A DNA stretch of 64,000 bases from Chromatiales bacterium (GCA_014323925.1 JACONC010000001.1:82007-146006), one strand, 5' to 3'; numbered from the stretch's first letter, positions 44,731 through 54,682 are shown. Translations and numbers: made by a program. Notes: generated by a model not told the origin, from the sequence alone.

Positions 44731-45621
44731 GTGACAGCAGCGAGTAAATTCGGTGTGTGCGCAAGAGTCGGGCACGACTCTTCGCAGTTTTATAACAGCA
44801 AAAAATACCAAGGGACTCTTGTAGTCAAGCGGAAAAGACTTGCTAAAGAAGAAACGATAGCGATTAAAAATAGAAATAAGATATTTCATAAATCAAGCGA
44901 AAAAATGAGTGAACTACCGGATAACAGCGTTCACTTAATGGTCACTTCTCCGCCGTATAATGTCGGCAAAGAATACGATAACGATTTAACGATAAATCAA
45001 TACCGAAGCATGCTGCGTAAAGTATGGATAGAAGTTCACCGGGTTTTAGTAGACGGCGGCAGAGCGTGTATAAACATCGCTAACATTGGTAGAAAACCGT
45101 ATATACCGCTGAGCACGATGCTGGTCGCTGATATGGAGTTTTTAGGGTTTTTGATGCGTGGTGAGATTATATGGGATAAAGCAGCATCGGCAGGCACCTC
45201 TTGTGCGTGGGGTAGCTGGCGTTCGCCATCCAATCCTGTATTGAGAGACACCCACGAATATATACTGGTATTTTGCAAAAATACTTTTAGCAGACAGAAA
45301 CCCGTACAGAAAAACAAAGTGGCGACCATCAGCAAGGAACAGTTCTTGGAATACACCAAAAGCGTTTGGCGTTTCCCTGCCGAGAGCGCTAGACGAGTCG
45401 GACATGCAGCACCGTTTCCTATAGAACTACCGCACCGGCTGATACAACTATTCACCTACAAAAGTGATATAGTGCTAGATCCATTTATTGGTAGCGGGAC
45501 GACCGCAATCGCTGCGGCGCGTAGCAAAAGGTTCTACATCGGCTATGAGACCGAAAAGCGATACATAGAAGTTAGTAAAAACAGATTAAAAAATGAATCA
45601 ATGCATGCTAGCTTTGTTTGA
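44731..45621 (+). CDS. DNA methyltransferase (beta-class, probably N4-cytosine) inserted in the apa operon
   Basis: 296 residues. The catalytic motif TSPPYN at about 72-77 comes before the SAM motif DPFIGSGTT at about 250-258, an order characteristic of beta-group methyltransferases. SPPY favours N4-cytosine over N6-adenine but does not prove it. The GTG start lies directly on the apaG stop; an ATG at 44905 is a possible shorter start but leaves out a plausible N-terminal segment. No target-recognition sequence can be read. The overlapping downstream ORF, likely the partner endonuclease, is broken. The gene is an insertion between apaG and apaH. Confidence 0.85.
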   Translation: MTAASKFGVCARVGHDSSQFYNSKKYQGTLVVKRKRLAKEETIAIKNRNKIFHKSSEKMSELPDNSVHLMVTSPPYNVGKEYDNDLTINQYRSMLRKVWIEVHRVLVDGGRACINIANIGRKPYIPLSTMLVADMEFLGFLMRGEIIWDKAASAGTSCAWGSWRSPSNPVLRDTHEYILVFCKNTFSRQKPVQKNKVATISKEQFLEYTKSVWRFPAESARRVGHAAPFPIELPHRLIQLFTYKSDIVLDPFIGSGTTAIAAARSKRFYIGYETEKRYIEVSKNRLKNESMHASFV

Positions 45622-45943
45622 TAATAAAGAATTAATGAGTCAATTGAAAAAAAGTTTGCCCATTGCTTTTAGTATCGCAAGAGAAACCTCAGAAGGAAAT
45701 CCAGCAGTCGGGTTTTTAAGAGAACATATATTAGTTGGATATTTTCAAAAATGTTTTGCTGTTGATAAAGTTAACACGCCGAGTTCATCAGTGAGCGTGG
45801 ATATAATGTTATGATATGTGATGAGCCACTTACTCAAGACAGTAACAAAGAAAGATGCAATAAAATTAGTATGGACAGTTGATAATCTAAAGGTGGATAA
45901 AGCAATCGAACAATTAAAAATAAGTCTTATGGAAACTCAATGA
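45593..45943 (+). pseudogene. Broken ORF, probable remnant of the partner restriction endonuclease
   Basis: The frame starting at ATG 45593 overlaps the methyltransferase end by 29 bases and runs for 73 codons (LKKSLPIAFSIARETSEGNP, ending SVDIML) to a TGA at 45812-45814. In the same frame it continues with about 42 codons (LLKTVTKKDAIKLVWTVDN) to a TGA at 45941-45943 that overlaps the apaH ATG (ATGA). Restriction endonucleases often overlap their methylase in this way. The VDI and LKT...KLVWTVD segments resemble a nuclease core, but I cannot name the family. A typical enzyme would be far longer, so the gene seems nonsense-mutated and truncated. Confidence 0.5.
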
Positions 45944-46764
45944 GTTTATACGCCATAGGTGATGTACAAGGTTGTTACGATGCACTGCGGCGTTTGTTGG
46001 ATTGTATAAACTACGATCCAGCGGCAGATAAACTGTGGTTTGCCGGCGATGTCGTAAATCGTGGTCGACAGTCTTTGGAAGTGTTGAATTTTATTAGCAG
46101 TCTGGGAGAGGGTGCCGAGTGGGTGTTGGGCAACCACGAACTACATTTACTCAAACTCGCCGACGGTTTGATAAGCGCACCGCACAGTACGCTTGACACA
46201 GTGCTGAATGCAGCCAACGCCGATTCTTTGTTAGCTTGGGTGGCAAGGCAACCGTTGCTACGGATAGATTATCAACGAAAGCTGATACTGGTACACGCCG
46301 GGCTATTGCCGCAATGGGATATTGCTCTGGCGATACAGTTAGCCGAGCAGGTTTCGCAACAATTGCGAAGCACCCAGCGCAAATATTTTTTATCGCAGTT
46401 ATTAGCCTTAGGAAACAAGCCAGCATTATGGGATGATAGTTTGCAAGGTATTGATCGTGCCGCGATTACCATCAACGCAATGACTACTATTCGTTTTTGT
46501 GATAGACAAGGGTGTATGGATTTTTCCGCCAAGTCACCACCCGACGAGTGCCAACCCGATCTCTATCCGTGGTATACGCTAGCTCACCGACGAGATCCCA
46601 GTTATACGGTCTTATTCGGCCACTGGGCAGCTCTTGGATATCGCCGCATGGAATCCTATATCGCATTAGATTCAGGTTGTGTCTGGGGTGGTTATCTCAG
46701 CGCATATCGCCTAGATCTTGGCAATGAGCAAATTTTCCAAGTACCTTGTGATAAAGTAGCGTGA
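45940..46764 (+). CDS. apaH: Bis(5'-nucleosyl)-tetraphosphatase, symmetrical
   Basis: 274 residues with the metallophosphoesterase motifs YAIGDVQGCYDALRRLL, FAGDVVNRGRQSLEVL, VLGNHELHLL and a terminal SGCVWGG. ApaH hydrolyses Ap4A and removes Np4 caps from RNA. Length is as in E. coli (280). Translation may be coupled to the broken ORF upstream through ATGA. Confidence 0.96.
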   Translation: MSLYAIGDVQGCYDALRRLLDCINYDPAADKLWFAGDVVNRGRQSLEVLNFISSLGEGAEWVLGNHELHLLKLADGLISAPHSTLDTVLNAANADSLLAWVARQPLLRIDYQRKLILVHAGLLPQWDIALAIQLAEQVSQQLRSTQRKYFLSQLLALGNKPALWDDSLQGIDRAAITINAMTTIRFCDRQGCMDFSAKSPPDECQPDLYPWYTLAHRRDPSYTVLFGHWAALGYRRMESYIALDSGCVWGGYLSAYRLDLGNEQIFQVPCDKVA

Positions 46765-46779
46765 CCGTTCTATGTGACT

Positions 46780-49700
46780 ATGATTGAATACTGCGTTAAA
46801 AATCCAATAATCACTAATTTTCTACTGATCTCGGTAGTAGTTGTAGGTGTCTTGTCGTGGAAGATGATGCCGCAGGAAATGTTTCCGGTCATTGAGTCGG
46901 ATAGAGTCTCGATAAAGACTGAGTACGAAGGTGCGCCGCCGGTTGAAGTTGAACGCCAATTGACGATTCTCATTGAAGACGAGGTTGGCGATATAACCGA
47001 GATAGACGAACTACAATCGGTGAGCCTGGAGGGTGATTCACGCATCTATTTGTCTCTCAAACCCAATGTAAATGTAGACGAGGTAGTGCGTGATGTCGAA
47101 ATAGAAGTGGATTCTATACAGGATTTTCCAGATGATGTAGAGACACCGCGTATCTCTAGAATTAAGACTAATTTCCCAGTTATTAGTGTCAGCGTTTACG
47201 GTGATGTCAGCGAAGCCGAATTGATTCGCGGCGGTGAAATAGTCAAACAAGCACTGCAAAAAATTAACGGTGTCGGTGGTGTTGATATCACCGGTGATAG
47301 AGATACCGAAGTCTGGGTGATTGTCGACCCTCATGAGATTGCTGCGATGAAAGTATCTTTGACTGAGATCCGCAACGCGCTATCAGCCAACCTCAGCGAT
47401 CGTCCGGGCGGTTCGTTATCGGCTTTGGAAGGTGATATACAACTGCGCGGAATGAGTGTTGCGGATAATGTTCAGGCAGTCAAAGATATCGCTATTAGAA
47501 CCAATAGTGATGGTGGGCAGTTGCGAGTCGGTGATATTGCCGATGTTGAAGTGACACTGGAGACCGTACAAACCCAAGGTCGCTTTGCCGGTTTAAATTC
47601 CCTGAATCTGGTTGTTACTAAAGATGCCAGAGCATCAACCAACGATATTGCCGCAGAGGTTAGGAGATTGCTCACTGACGAAATACCAGCATTGCTTCCA
47701 GTAGCTATCAAAGTCGGTTATCACAGCGATCTCTCAGTGTATATAGATACTCGTCTGAATACCGTTTTTTCATCAGGGCTGATAGGCTTGGTGCTGCTGT
47801 TAGCATCGCTTTATGTATTATTAAATTTCAGAGTTGCACTGATTACTGCTCTGGGTATTCCGGTCTCATTTTTAATCGCCGCCATCTGCATCTACTACCT
47901 AGGCTTCACCATCAACATGGTTTCTTTATTTGCCTTTTTAATAGCTCTAGGGATGATCGTAGATGACTCTATCATTGTGACCGAAAATATACACCACCAT
48001 ATAGAACAAGGTTTGCCAGCACGCCAAGCCGCATTACGCGGAACGCGTGAGATTGTTGCGCCGGTTATTGCTTCCACCTTGACTACTGTGGTTGCATTTT
48101 TACCGATGTTTGCTATTGGTGGTACGATGGGGGAGTTTGTTAAAGTCATCCCGGTTGTCGTCAGTGGTGCATTGCTGGGCTCGTTGCTAGAGGCTTTTTT
48201 TGTATTACCAGCGCACGCTAGTTTACTGCTAAAAGATAATGTGATGCCAGCGGCTCGCTCCTTGAGTGCTGCGGCAACACACCCTACGGCGATGTTATCG
48301 AGTAATAAAAACCACGGCTTCGTAAATTGGGATAAACTTTTAAAACCCTACAGAAGCTATCTAAGTTGGGGGTTGCACAATAGATATTTTATCTTCATTA
48401 CTGCCACCTGTATTTTGCTATTGTCGTTGATTATTTTAACCACCCGTATTCCTTTTCAGTTATTCGGTCATGTTGATGTCGACGAATTCTCCGTCAATAT
48501 AGAAGCACCCAGTAATTACAGCATAGAAGAAACTACCGCGCTAGCATTGCGTGTTGAAGACGAGATCTACAAAGTATTTGACGGCAATGAGCACGAACTT
48601 AAAACACTGCTCACCAATGTTGGTCTATTGATGGCTGGTCGTAGCGGTGACCAATCTAAAGTTGGTGATAACTATTTTCAGTTTTCAATCTCACTGAGTA
48701 AACAAAAACCTGAAACTTTCATCGATCGTTTCGTGGTGCCGCTGATAAACTTTAAATTTGAGCCTGACGGAAATCGTACGCGCAGCGTCAAAGAAATTAT
48801 CCAGCTAATACGAGAACGGGTATTGCAAATACCTGCTATCAAACGTTTTTCTATATTACGGGCGCAGGCTGGCCCTGGTGGTTCTGATATAGAGATTAGC
48901 ATCGCTGGTACTGATTTGGAGAAGCTCGAATCTCGTGCCAACGAACTAATAGAGTATATGCAAGGCATTGCCGGAGTTTATGATCTACAACACGATATGG
49001 ATAGAGGCAAATTAGAAGTGCGCTATCAAATGAACGAAGAAGGACAACGCTTAGGGATTACCCAAATGCAGATTGCCGATGTCTTGCGCACTGGTTATTT
49101 GGGTATCAAGGCAGTGTATGCCAATTGGGGTGACGAACGTTATCCAGTCAGGGTGATTTTTGATGAAGACACACGCAACGACAGTAGTCGATTGATGAAA
49201 TTACCGCTGACCCTAGCCGACGGTAGAGTTGTTTATCTCAATGAAGTGGCGACGATTAAATTGGATCGCAGTTTTAATCGCTTAAATCGTCTCGACGGTC
49301 AGCGTATCGTTACGATTACCGGCGAAGTGGATACCGACAAAGTCACCGCTTTCCAAGTATACAACCAAGTTGACCGTCAATTCGGGCAGCAATACGAGCA
49401 AAGTTTAGAATACGATATGATATTTCGCGGTGAGAAAAAACGCGCCGATGAATCTTTTGAAGGTGCTAAAGTTGCCGGTGTTATTGCGCTCATGGCAATA
49501 TTTTTGATTTTGTTGATATTGTTTCGCACCTTATCAGAACCACTGCTTATATTACTGACCATTCCTTTCGGATTTGTCGGTGTGATTATCGGGCATGCAC
49601 TATTCGGTTATAACTTGCAATTTGTATCGGTAGTCGGCATAGTTGCATTGAGCGGCATCATCGTTAACGACTCTTTGATTCTATTGGATCAGATTGGAAA

Positions 49701-49968
49701 ATATCGTAAACAAGGTTATGGCTGCGAGGAAGCGGTAGTTGCGGCAAGTTCTCGACGTGCTCGTCCAATTATATTAACTTCGATTACCACTTTCTTGGGT
49801 GTGTCGCCGTTGATTTTCTTCGCTACCGGACAGACTCGATTTTTATCACCAATGGCAATCAGTTTAGGTTTTGGCTTAATTTTTGCCACTGTGCTAATAC
49901 TTACCGTACTACCTTCTCTTTATATGATAGCTGAGGATTTAAAAGGGTATATTAGGAAACGAATTTAG
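46780..49968 (+). CDS. RND-family efflux transporter (AcrB-like)
   Basis: About 1062 residues from the ATG at 46780; a GTG at 46774 is an alternative. It begins MIEYCVKNPIITNFLLIS and has the two six-helix halves of an RND pump with a large periplasmic domain in each. The proton-relay aspartates sit in LIALGMIVDDSIIVTENI, near residue 400. The second half includes the VVGIVALSGIIVNDSLILLDQI region. It probably exports hydrophobic compounds. The usual periplasmic adaptor (MFP) gene is not beside it, and it directly follows apaH by 15 bases, so its partner must be elsewhere. Confidence 0.9.
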   Translation: MIEYCVKNPIITNFLLISVVVVGVLSWKMMPQEMFPVIESDRVSIKTEYEGAPPVEVERQLTILIEDEVGDITEIDELQSVSLEGDSRIYLSLKPNVNVDEVVRDVEIEVDSIQDFPDDVETPRISRIKTNFPVISVSVYGDVSEAELIRGGEIVKQALQKINGVGGVDITGDRDTEVWVIVDPHEIAAMKVSLTEIRNALSANLSDRPGGSLSALEGDIQLRGMSVADNVQAVKDIAIRTNSDGGQLRVGDIADVEVTLETVQTQGRFAGLNSLNLVVTKDARASTNDIAAEVRRLLTDEIPALLPVAIKVGYHSDLSVYIDTRLNTVFSSGLIGLVLLLASLYVLLNFRVALITALGIPVSFLIAAICIYYLGFTINMVSLFAFLIALGMIVDDSIIVTENIHHHIEQGLPARQAALRGTREIVAPVIASTLTTVVAFLPMFAIGGTMGEFVKVIPVVVSGALLGSLLEAFFVLPAHASLLLKDNVMPAARSLSAAATHPTAMLSSNKNHGFVNWDKLLKPYRSYLSWGLHNRYFIFITATCILLLSLIILTTRIPFQLFGHVDVDEFSVNIEAPSNYSIEETTALALRVEDEIYKVFDGNEHELKTLLTNVGLLMAGRSGDQSKVGDNYFQFSISLSKQKPETFIDRFVVPLINFKFEPDGNRTRSVKEIIQLIRERVLQIPAIKRFSILRAQAGPGGSDIEISIAGTDLEKLESRANELIEYMQGIAGVYDLQHDMDRGKLEVRYQMNEEGQRLGITQMQIADVLRTGYLGIKAVYANWGDERYPVRVIFDEDTRNDSSRLMKLPLTLADGRVVYLNEVATIKLDRSFNRLNRLDGQRIVTITGEVDTDKVTAFQVYNQVDRQFGQQYEQSLEYDMIFRGEKKRADESFEGAKVAGVIALMAIFLILLILFRTLSEPLLILLTIPFGFVGVIIGHALFGYNLQFVSVVGIVALSGIIVNDSLILLDQIGKYRKQGYGCEEAVVAASSRRARPIILTSITTFLGVSPLIFFATGQTRFLSPMAISLGFGLIFATVLILTVLPSLYMIAEDLKGYIRKRI

Positions 49969-49970
49969 CT

Positions 49971-50735
49971 ATGCGCGTTATCACGCTCAATGTCAACGGC
50001 ATACGCGCCTCTGCTCGCAAAGGATTTTATCGTTGGCTTGCCCACCAGCGTGCTGATTTTGTTTGCTTGCAGGAGTTACGTATTCAGCCTCAGCAACTTG
50101 ACGACAAACAATTTTTCCCAGACCGCTTCCATTGCCATTATCATCATGCTGAGAGAAAAGGGTATAGCGGTGTTGCGTTGTATACTACGCAGCGTCCTGA
50201 CAAAATTATCAAAGCCTACGGTGACCCTGAGTTTGATAGCGAAGGACGCTACATAGAAGGAAGGTTTGGTAATTTATCAGTGGTTTCTGTTTATGCGCCG
50301 TCCGGTTCATCAGGCGATATGCGACAGCAAGCGAAGTATCGTTTTATGGATAGCTTTATGGAACATCTGTGCAAGCTGAAGCGCCAACGCAGACATTATA
50401 TTATCTGTGGTGATCTTAATATTGCTCATCAGGAAATAGATATAAAGAACTGGCGAGGCAATATGAAAAACTCCGGTTTCCTGCCTCGAGAAAGACAATG
50501 GTTGGATACCTTATTCTATAAGGTTGGCTATCACGATGTTTTTAGACAGTTATGCTCAGCCGCCGATCATTATACTTGGTGGTCTAATCGTGGTCGTGCC
50601 TGGGAGAAGAATGTAGGATGGCGTATAGATTATCAATTAACTACGCCGCGTGCGCCGTATCGTCCGCAAGCAGTGCGCATCTATAAGCATAAACGTTTTT
50701 CAGACCACGCACCTCTGATCATCGACTATGTATAG
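49971..50735 (+). CDS. xthA: Exodeoxyribonuclease III family AP endonuclease
   Basis: 254 residues of the exonuclease/endonuclease/phosphatase fold: ITLNVNGIRASARKGFYRWL, DFVCLQELRIQ (metal Glu), YSGVALYT, ICGDLNIAH and the end RFSDHAPLIIDY (catalytic His). It repairs abasic sites. Start is 2 bases after the RND gene. It overlaps the next gene by 8 bases, which suggests a shared transcript. Confidence 0.93.
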   Translation: MRVITLNVNGIRASARKGFYRWLAHQRADFVCLQELRIQPQQLDDKQFFPDRFHCHYHHAERKGYSGVALYTTQRPDKIIKAYGDPEFDSEGRYIEGRFGNLSVVSVYAPSGSSGDMRQQAKYRFMDSFMEHLCKLKRQRRHYIICGDLNIAHQEIDIKNWRGNMKNSGFLPRERQWLDTLFYKVGYHDVFRQLCSAADHYTWWSNRGRAWEKNVGWRIDYQLTTPRAPYRPQAVRIYKHKRFSDHAPLIIDYV

Positions 50736-52104
50736 CCGTCAACTAAAATCTTACCAGGATATACGCGTACTGCAAATTTTACTAATAGGAACTATCAGTG
50801 GTTTCCCTTGGGTACTGATCGGTTCGGTGATGACTCTATGGTTAAAAGACGAAGGCCTGAGTCGCAGTGCTATAGGTTTGTTCGGCTATGTATTTGCAGT
50901 ATTCGCCATCAACTTTTTATGGGCACCACTGGTTGATACAATACGTATCCCATATTTAGCACATCGTATCGGTCAGCGAAAAGCGTGGATATTACTGATG
51001 CAAGCAGTTATCTTATTAGCATCGCTGGTCATGTATTTGCTATCGGCACAGACCGCTTTAGTCTATGTTGCAGTGACCGCGTTAGTGATTGCCGCCGCCG
51101 CGGCAACCCAGGATATTGCAATAGACGCACTGCGCATAGAACTGGTTGCTAAGAGCGAGCAAGCCCTAGTCGTAGTCGGTGCAGCGATGGCAACCGCAGG
51201 ATGGTATAGCGGCTACAATGCTGGCGGTGCGCTTGCGTTGTACGCAGTGGCCGCCTTAAAAGAGATGGGGGTAGAACAACCGTGGAATCTGGTTTATTTA
51301 TTAATGACTGGGGTAATCATTTTATGCAATATCGGATTGATGCTTATCCCAGAGAAATCAGCAGCTAAACGGCTACACGCACAACAGCAGACGCGTGCTG
51401 CTGTATATTCCGATCTGAAACGAAATGCCGATATTGATCACTACGCAGCAACATTCGTTGCCTGGTTTGTATCTTTGGTATGGAAACCGTTAGCTGATTT
51501 TTTCTACCGCAATGGCTTACAGTTATCGCTATTGATATTGGGTTTTATATTCTTGTTTAAGATAGGTGAAGCATTTTTAGGTCGTATGTCCTTATTGTTT
51601 TATTCTGAAGTTGGCTTCAGCGAAGCGCAAATCGCAACTTACTCAAAGTTGGTTGGCTGGGGCAGCATCTCCGCTTTCGCTATTATCGGCAGTCTATTCA
51701 GTGTACGCTTTGGTTTGTTCAAAGGTTTGATAATCTGCGGAATTGCAATGGCTGCTACTAATCTATTGTTCGCTTTATTAGCGGTAGTCGGCAATGATAT
51801 TCGTTTATTTGCGGTTGCTGTCATCGGTGATCAATTCACGACGGCAATATCTACGGTTGCTTTTGTGGCTTTTATCTCGCAGTTATGTGGTCGTATTTAT
51901 ACAGCAACGCAATACGCATTACTCGCCTCCCTAGGAAATCTATCCCGTACGGTGCTATCAGCACACAGTGGACAGCTCGTTGATTTCTTAGGTGGCGACT
52001 GGCTATGGTTCTTTATCTTAACAACGGTAATGGTTATACCTAGCTTGGTGTTGCTATATTTAGCGAGGCATCAACTCGCCCCCCATCTACGGCTTAGGGA
52101 ATAA
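50728..52104 (+). CDS. AmpG-like major facilitator transporter
   Basis: A 458-residue polytopic membrane protein with about 12-14 helices. The N-terminus (VLQILLIGTISGFPWVLIGSVM, then WLKDEGLSRSAIGLFGYVFAV and the TQDIAIDALRIE segment) matches the AmpG muropeptide permease family, which imports anhydromuropeptides for recycling. The substrate in this organism is not proven. It overlaps xthA by 8 bases. The inferred role fits LpoA and other cell-wall functions in the window, which is only contextual. Confidence 0.85.
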   Translation: MYSRQLKSYQDIRVLQILLIGTISGFPWVLIGSVMTLWLKDEGLSRSAIGLFGYVFAVFAINFLWAPLVDTIRIPYLAHRIGQRKAWILLMQAVILLASLVMYLLSAQTALVYVAVTALVIAAAAATQDIAIDALRIELVAKSEQALVVVGAAMATAGWYSGYNAGGALALYAVAALKEMGVEQPWNLVYLLMTGVIILCNIGLMLIPEKSAAKRLHAQQQTRAAVYSDLKRNADIDHYAATFVAWFVSLVWKPLADFFYRNGLQLSLLILGFIFLFKIGEAFLGRMSLLFYSEVGFSEAQIATYSKLVGWGSISAFAIIGSLFSVRFGLFKGLIICGIAMAATNLLFALLAVVGNDIRLFAVAVIGDQFTTAISTVAFVAFISQLCGRIYTATQYALLASLGNLSRTVLSAHSGQLVDFLGGDWLWFFILTTVMVIPSLVLLYLARHQLAPHLRLRE

Positions 52105-52137
52105 GCCCGGTAGAGGTGTCGGTATAGGACTGCTTCG

Positions 52138-52686
52138 CTACGGTGATTTTATTAAATCAGCTTCAACTGCGCTTCTTTTTTCTTTGCCGATTAGTTTTTC
52201 TATGATTGTCAGAGCGAACTCCATTGCTGTACCTGGACTGCGTGAAGTAATGATATTACCGTCGCATTCGATAGCCTCAGTGGAGAGTTCAGCAGCGGTA
52301 TTTTGTCCATCTAGTACGCCAGGATAAGCGGTGATTCGCGAATCATCCACCAGACCTGCGTCGACCAGCACTTTAGGAGCAGCACAGATCGCACCCACCC
52401 ACTTTGTCGCATGATGATGTTTCAGAATTTTGTGAATTCTAGGATCAGTGTTCAGGTTATCAGAACCGGGTTGTCCACCGGGTAATGCGACCATATCAAA
52501 ACTACGGTTTTTAACTTCGTCCAGTGTGACATCGGCGATCAAGCCGATGTTGTGTGCCCCGCGTACCTCCTTAGCTGCTAATGAAGCAACAGTGACTTTT
52601 ATGTCCGCACGCCGTAGTAGATCAATGAGGGTGACCGCTTCTATTTCTTCGCAACCAGTGGCGAGAGGGATGAGTACTTCGGTCAT
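52138..52686 (-). CDS. yajL: DJ-1/PfpI family protein (YajL-like)
   Basis: 182 residues: EVLIPLATGCEEIEAVTLIDLLRRADIKV, DMVALPGGQPGSDNL, then WVGAICAAPKVLVDAG with the reactive cysteine, and a C-terminal ITSRSPGTAMEFALTIIEKL. This is the DJ-1/YajL group, oxidative-stress proteins reported to act on glyoxal-type damage; that activity is debated. It lies 20 bases downstream of ctp on the minus strand, which suggests co-transcription. Confidence 0.9.
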   Translation of the reverse strand: MTEVLIPLATGCEEIEAVTLIDLLRRADIKVTVASLAAKEVRGAHNIGLIADVTLDEVKNRSFDMVALPGGQPGSDNLNTDPRIHKILKHHHATKWVGAICAAPKVLVDAGLVDDSRITAYPGVLDGQNTAAELSTEAIECDGNIITSRSPGTAMEFALTIIEKLIGKEKRSAVEADLIKSP

Positions 52687-52688
52687 GG

Positions 52689-52716
52689 GTGCTTATTCTT
52701 TTGTGCTTATTCTTTT
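52689..52716. repeat. 14-bp tandem duplication at the end of the ctp gene
   Basis: gtgcttattctttt is present twice in tandem (52689-52702, 52703-52716). The copy at 52703-52716 includes the ctp stop codon (minus strand). The duplicate lies just after the gene. Confidence 0.95.
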
Positions 52717-53999
52717 AGGGCTAGCTTTTTTAACTCTTTGAGTGCTTGTTGTACTTGGCTATCATAATTTAGATGCGCTTTTAAATTTTTCCTGCTTAAT
52801 TTTTCGCGTTCGGCCAGTTGTTCGGTGCTGAGTTCATCAAACTCGAATTTAAGATCCGGTTGAATGCCTATATCTTGGATTGAGATGCCGGAAGGGGTGT
52901 AGTATTTTGCGGTAGTCAGTTTGAGCGCATGTTCTTTGTCAAAAGGATGTACTGTTTGCACTGAGCCTTTGCCGAAAGATTTCGTACCTAAAATCAGTGC
53001 GCGTTTGTTGTCCTGCAGAGCGCCGGCGACAATCTCTGAAGCCGAAGCTGACCCGTTGTTAATTAACAATATCACTGTCATCCCATCAGTTCTATCGGGA
53101 CCGGCAGTTTTGTATTCTACAGTAGCACCTTTGATTCTACCTTTGGTATAAACGACTGGTGTTCCGCTTGGTAAAAACAAGTCGGCTACATTTATCGCTT
53201 CGTTGAGCATACCACCTGGGTTATTGCGTAAATCGATTATCAGTCCGTTCAGTTGTCTTTTATTCTCTTTTTTTAGTTCTACAATACTCGCCAGTAGCTC
53301 TTGACTTGTTTTTTGTTGGAATTTGGAAATGCGTATATAACCGTAATCAGGTTCCAGAAGCGTGTGGCGCGAGTTCTTAATTTTAATGACTGCACGCGTC
53401 AGTGGCACGGTTAAACGTTCGTAAAGAGTTTCCTTTTGCTCGACCTGTTGTTCGCCCTGTTCTTCTTTTTGCGGTTCTTCTTTTTTACGAAGTACGGTCA
53501 ATGTAATGGTCGTGCCTACCTCGCCACGCATCAAATCTATTGATTCTTGCAGGGATAACTTCTTAACCGTTTTGCCATTAATATCAGCGATTAAATCACC
53601 TGCCTGTATACCAGCTCGCTGTGCAGGGGTGTCGTCTATTGGCGAGATAACTCTAATAAAATCTCCTTTCTTATCTACTTCTATACCCAGCCCGCCAAAT
53701 TTACCAGTGGTATTAACTTTGAGTTCTTCGTAAGACTTTTTCTTTAGAAAAACTGAGTATGAGTCCAGTGTGCCAAGCATGCCATCAATAGCACCTTCTA
53801 TTAGGGTCGCATCGTCTATTTCATCAACATAAGAAGTTTTGATACGGCCGTACACATCACTGAATACGCGCAACTCTTTAAGCGGTAATGTTGCTTGTTC
53901 GGCATTTGCTTGATAGGCGCCACTCCAAAATATGCCGCTACTAATTAGTATTACTGATAACGATACGGCAATAAAACGAACAGATAAATATTTATGCAT
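52707..53999 (-). CDS. ctpA: C-terminal processing peptidase (S41 family)
   Basis: 430 residues with an N-terminal signal/anchor (about 5-30), a PDZ domain (about 85-165, GGLGIEVDKKGDFIRVISPID...AGDLIADINGK) and the S41 protease domain. The catalytic Ser is in NGSASASEIVAGAL and the Lys in GTKSFGKGSVQT. CtpA/Prc proteases cut envelope proteins at their C-terminus in the periplasm. A Glu/Gln/Lys-rich insertion (EEPQKEEQGEQQVEQ) follows the PDZ domain. The next gene is yajL. Confidence 0.94.
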   Translation of the reverse strand: MHKYLSVRFIAVSLSVILISSGIFWSGAYQANAEQATLPLKELRVFSDVYGRIKTSYVDEIDDATLIEGAIDGMLGTLDSYSVFLKKKSYEELKVNTTGKFGGLGIEVDKKGDFIRVISPIDDTPAQRAGIQAGDLIADINGKTVKKLSLQESIDLMRGEVGTTITLTVLRKKEEPQKEEQGEQQVEQKETLYERLTVPLTRAVIKIKNSRHTLLEPDYGYIRISKFQQKTSQELLASIVELKKENKRQLNGLIIDLRNNPGGMLNEAINVADLFLPSGTPVVYTKGRIKGATVEYKTAGPDRTDGMTVILLINNGSASASEIVAGALQDNKRALILGTKSFGKGSVQTVHPFDKEHALKLTTAKYYTPSGISIQDIGIQPDLKFEFDELSTEQLAEREKLSRKNLKAHLNYDSQVQQALKELKKLALKE

Positions 54000-54565
54000 G
54001 AGCTTTCTAGCAGTTTAGAAAAATATCATTATATGCTTATTCGTAAGCAGATAACAACTAATGACCAAAATTTGTATTCATAAGCCCTATTATACCCATG
54101 CTGGCGTTATAAACAAACGGCAATTTTTCTCTATTTCTCAGAGACATAAAAATGGCTATAGTTTAGCCATTCTCTCAAAACTATTTTATTTCAACCACTT
54201 TACTGTTGGTTCATCTATTGTTTGAGTTCATCTTTGCATAGCCGTAGTCATTGGTGATAGCTTTTATTTTGACTGATATCACCACGAAAGAAGGCACGCT
54301 AGGATTATATTCGGATAAGGCTAGCGAGTGTTAAAGGCACACTAATCTGCCTGCTAGGCGTTGGTTAATATTTTTACAAGACAGTGCCGCCAATAAAAGA
54401 GATAGCAGTTTCTGTAGCGCGTGATGCACAAAACCGGCGTTGCTAGCATCAGTTTAGTGTGACAACTTATTCATTGATAGCTTGATTTTAGAGTGTTTGA
54501 AACTACGCATCAGCAAGTCGATAGAGTCATGCTAGCGGTGCCAAAATGTTCGGTTCTATTCTAGT

Positions 54566-54682
54566 TAATCCACAGCTTATCCACAGATTAGTGAGTTTTA
54601 ACACCCCAGTTATCCACAACACTTTTTTTGTTAACTATATGAAATATAGCCATAAATTTAAAATATTAGTATTTTATCCACA
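54566..54682 (+). promoter_or_regulatory. Cluster of DnaA boxes: candidate oriC or nrd control region
   Basis: Perfect TTATCCACA boxes occur at 54577-54585, 54610-54618 and 54674-54682, plus a one-mismatch box TAATCCACA at 54566-54574. All are in the same orientation within 117 bp. Between and beyond them the DNA is very AT-rich (a run of T at 54623-54629 and a long A/T stretch to 54673), which could unwind. Genes on both sides point away from it (ctpA/yajL left, nrdAB right). DnaA also regulates nrdAB in E. coli, so an origin and a regulatory site are both possible. Confidence 0.6.
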
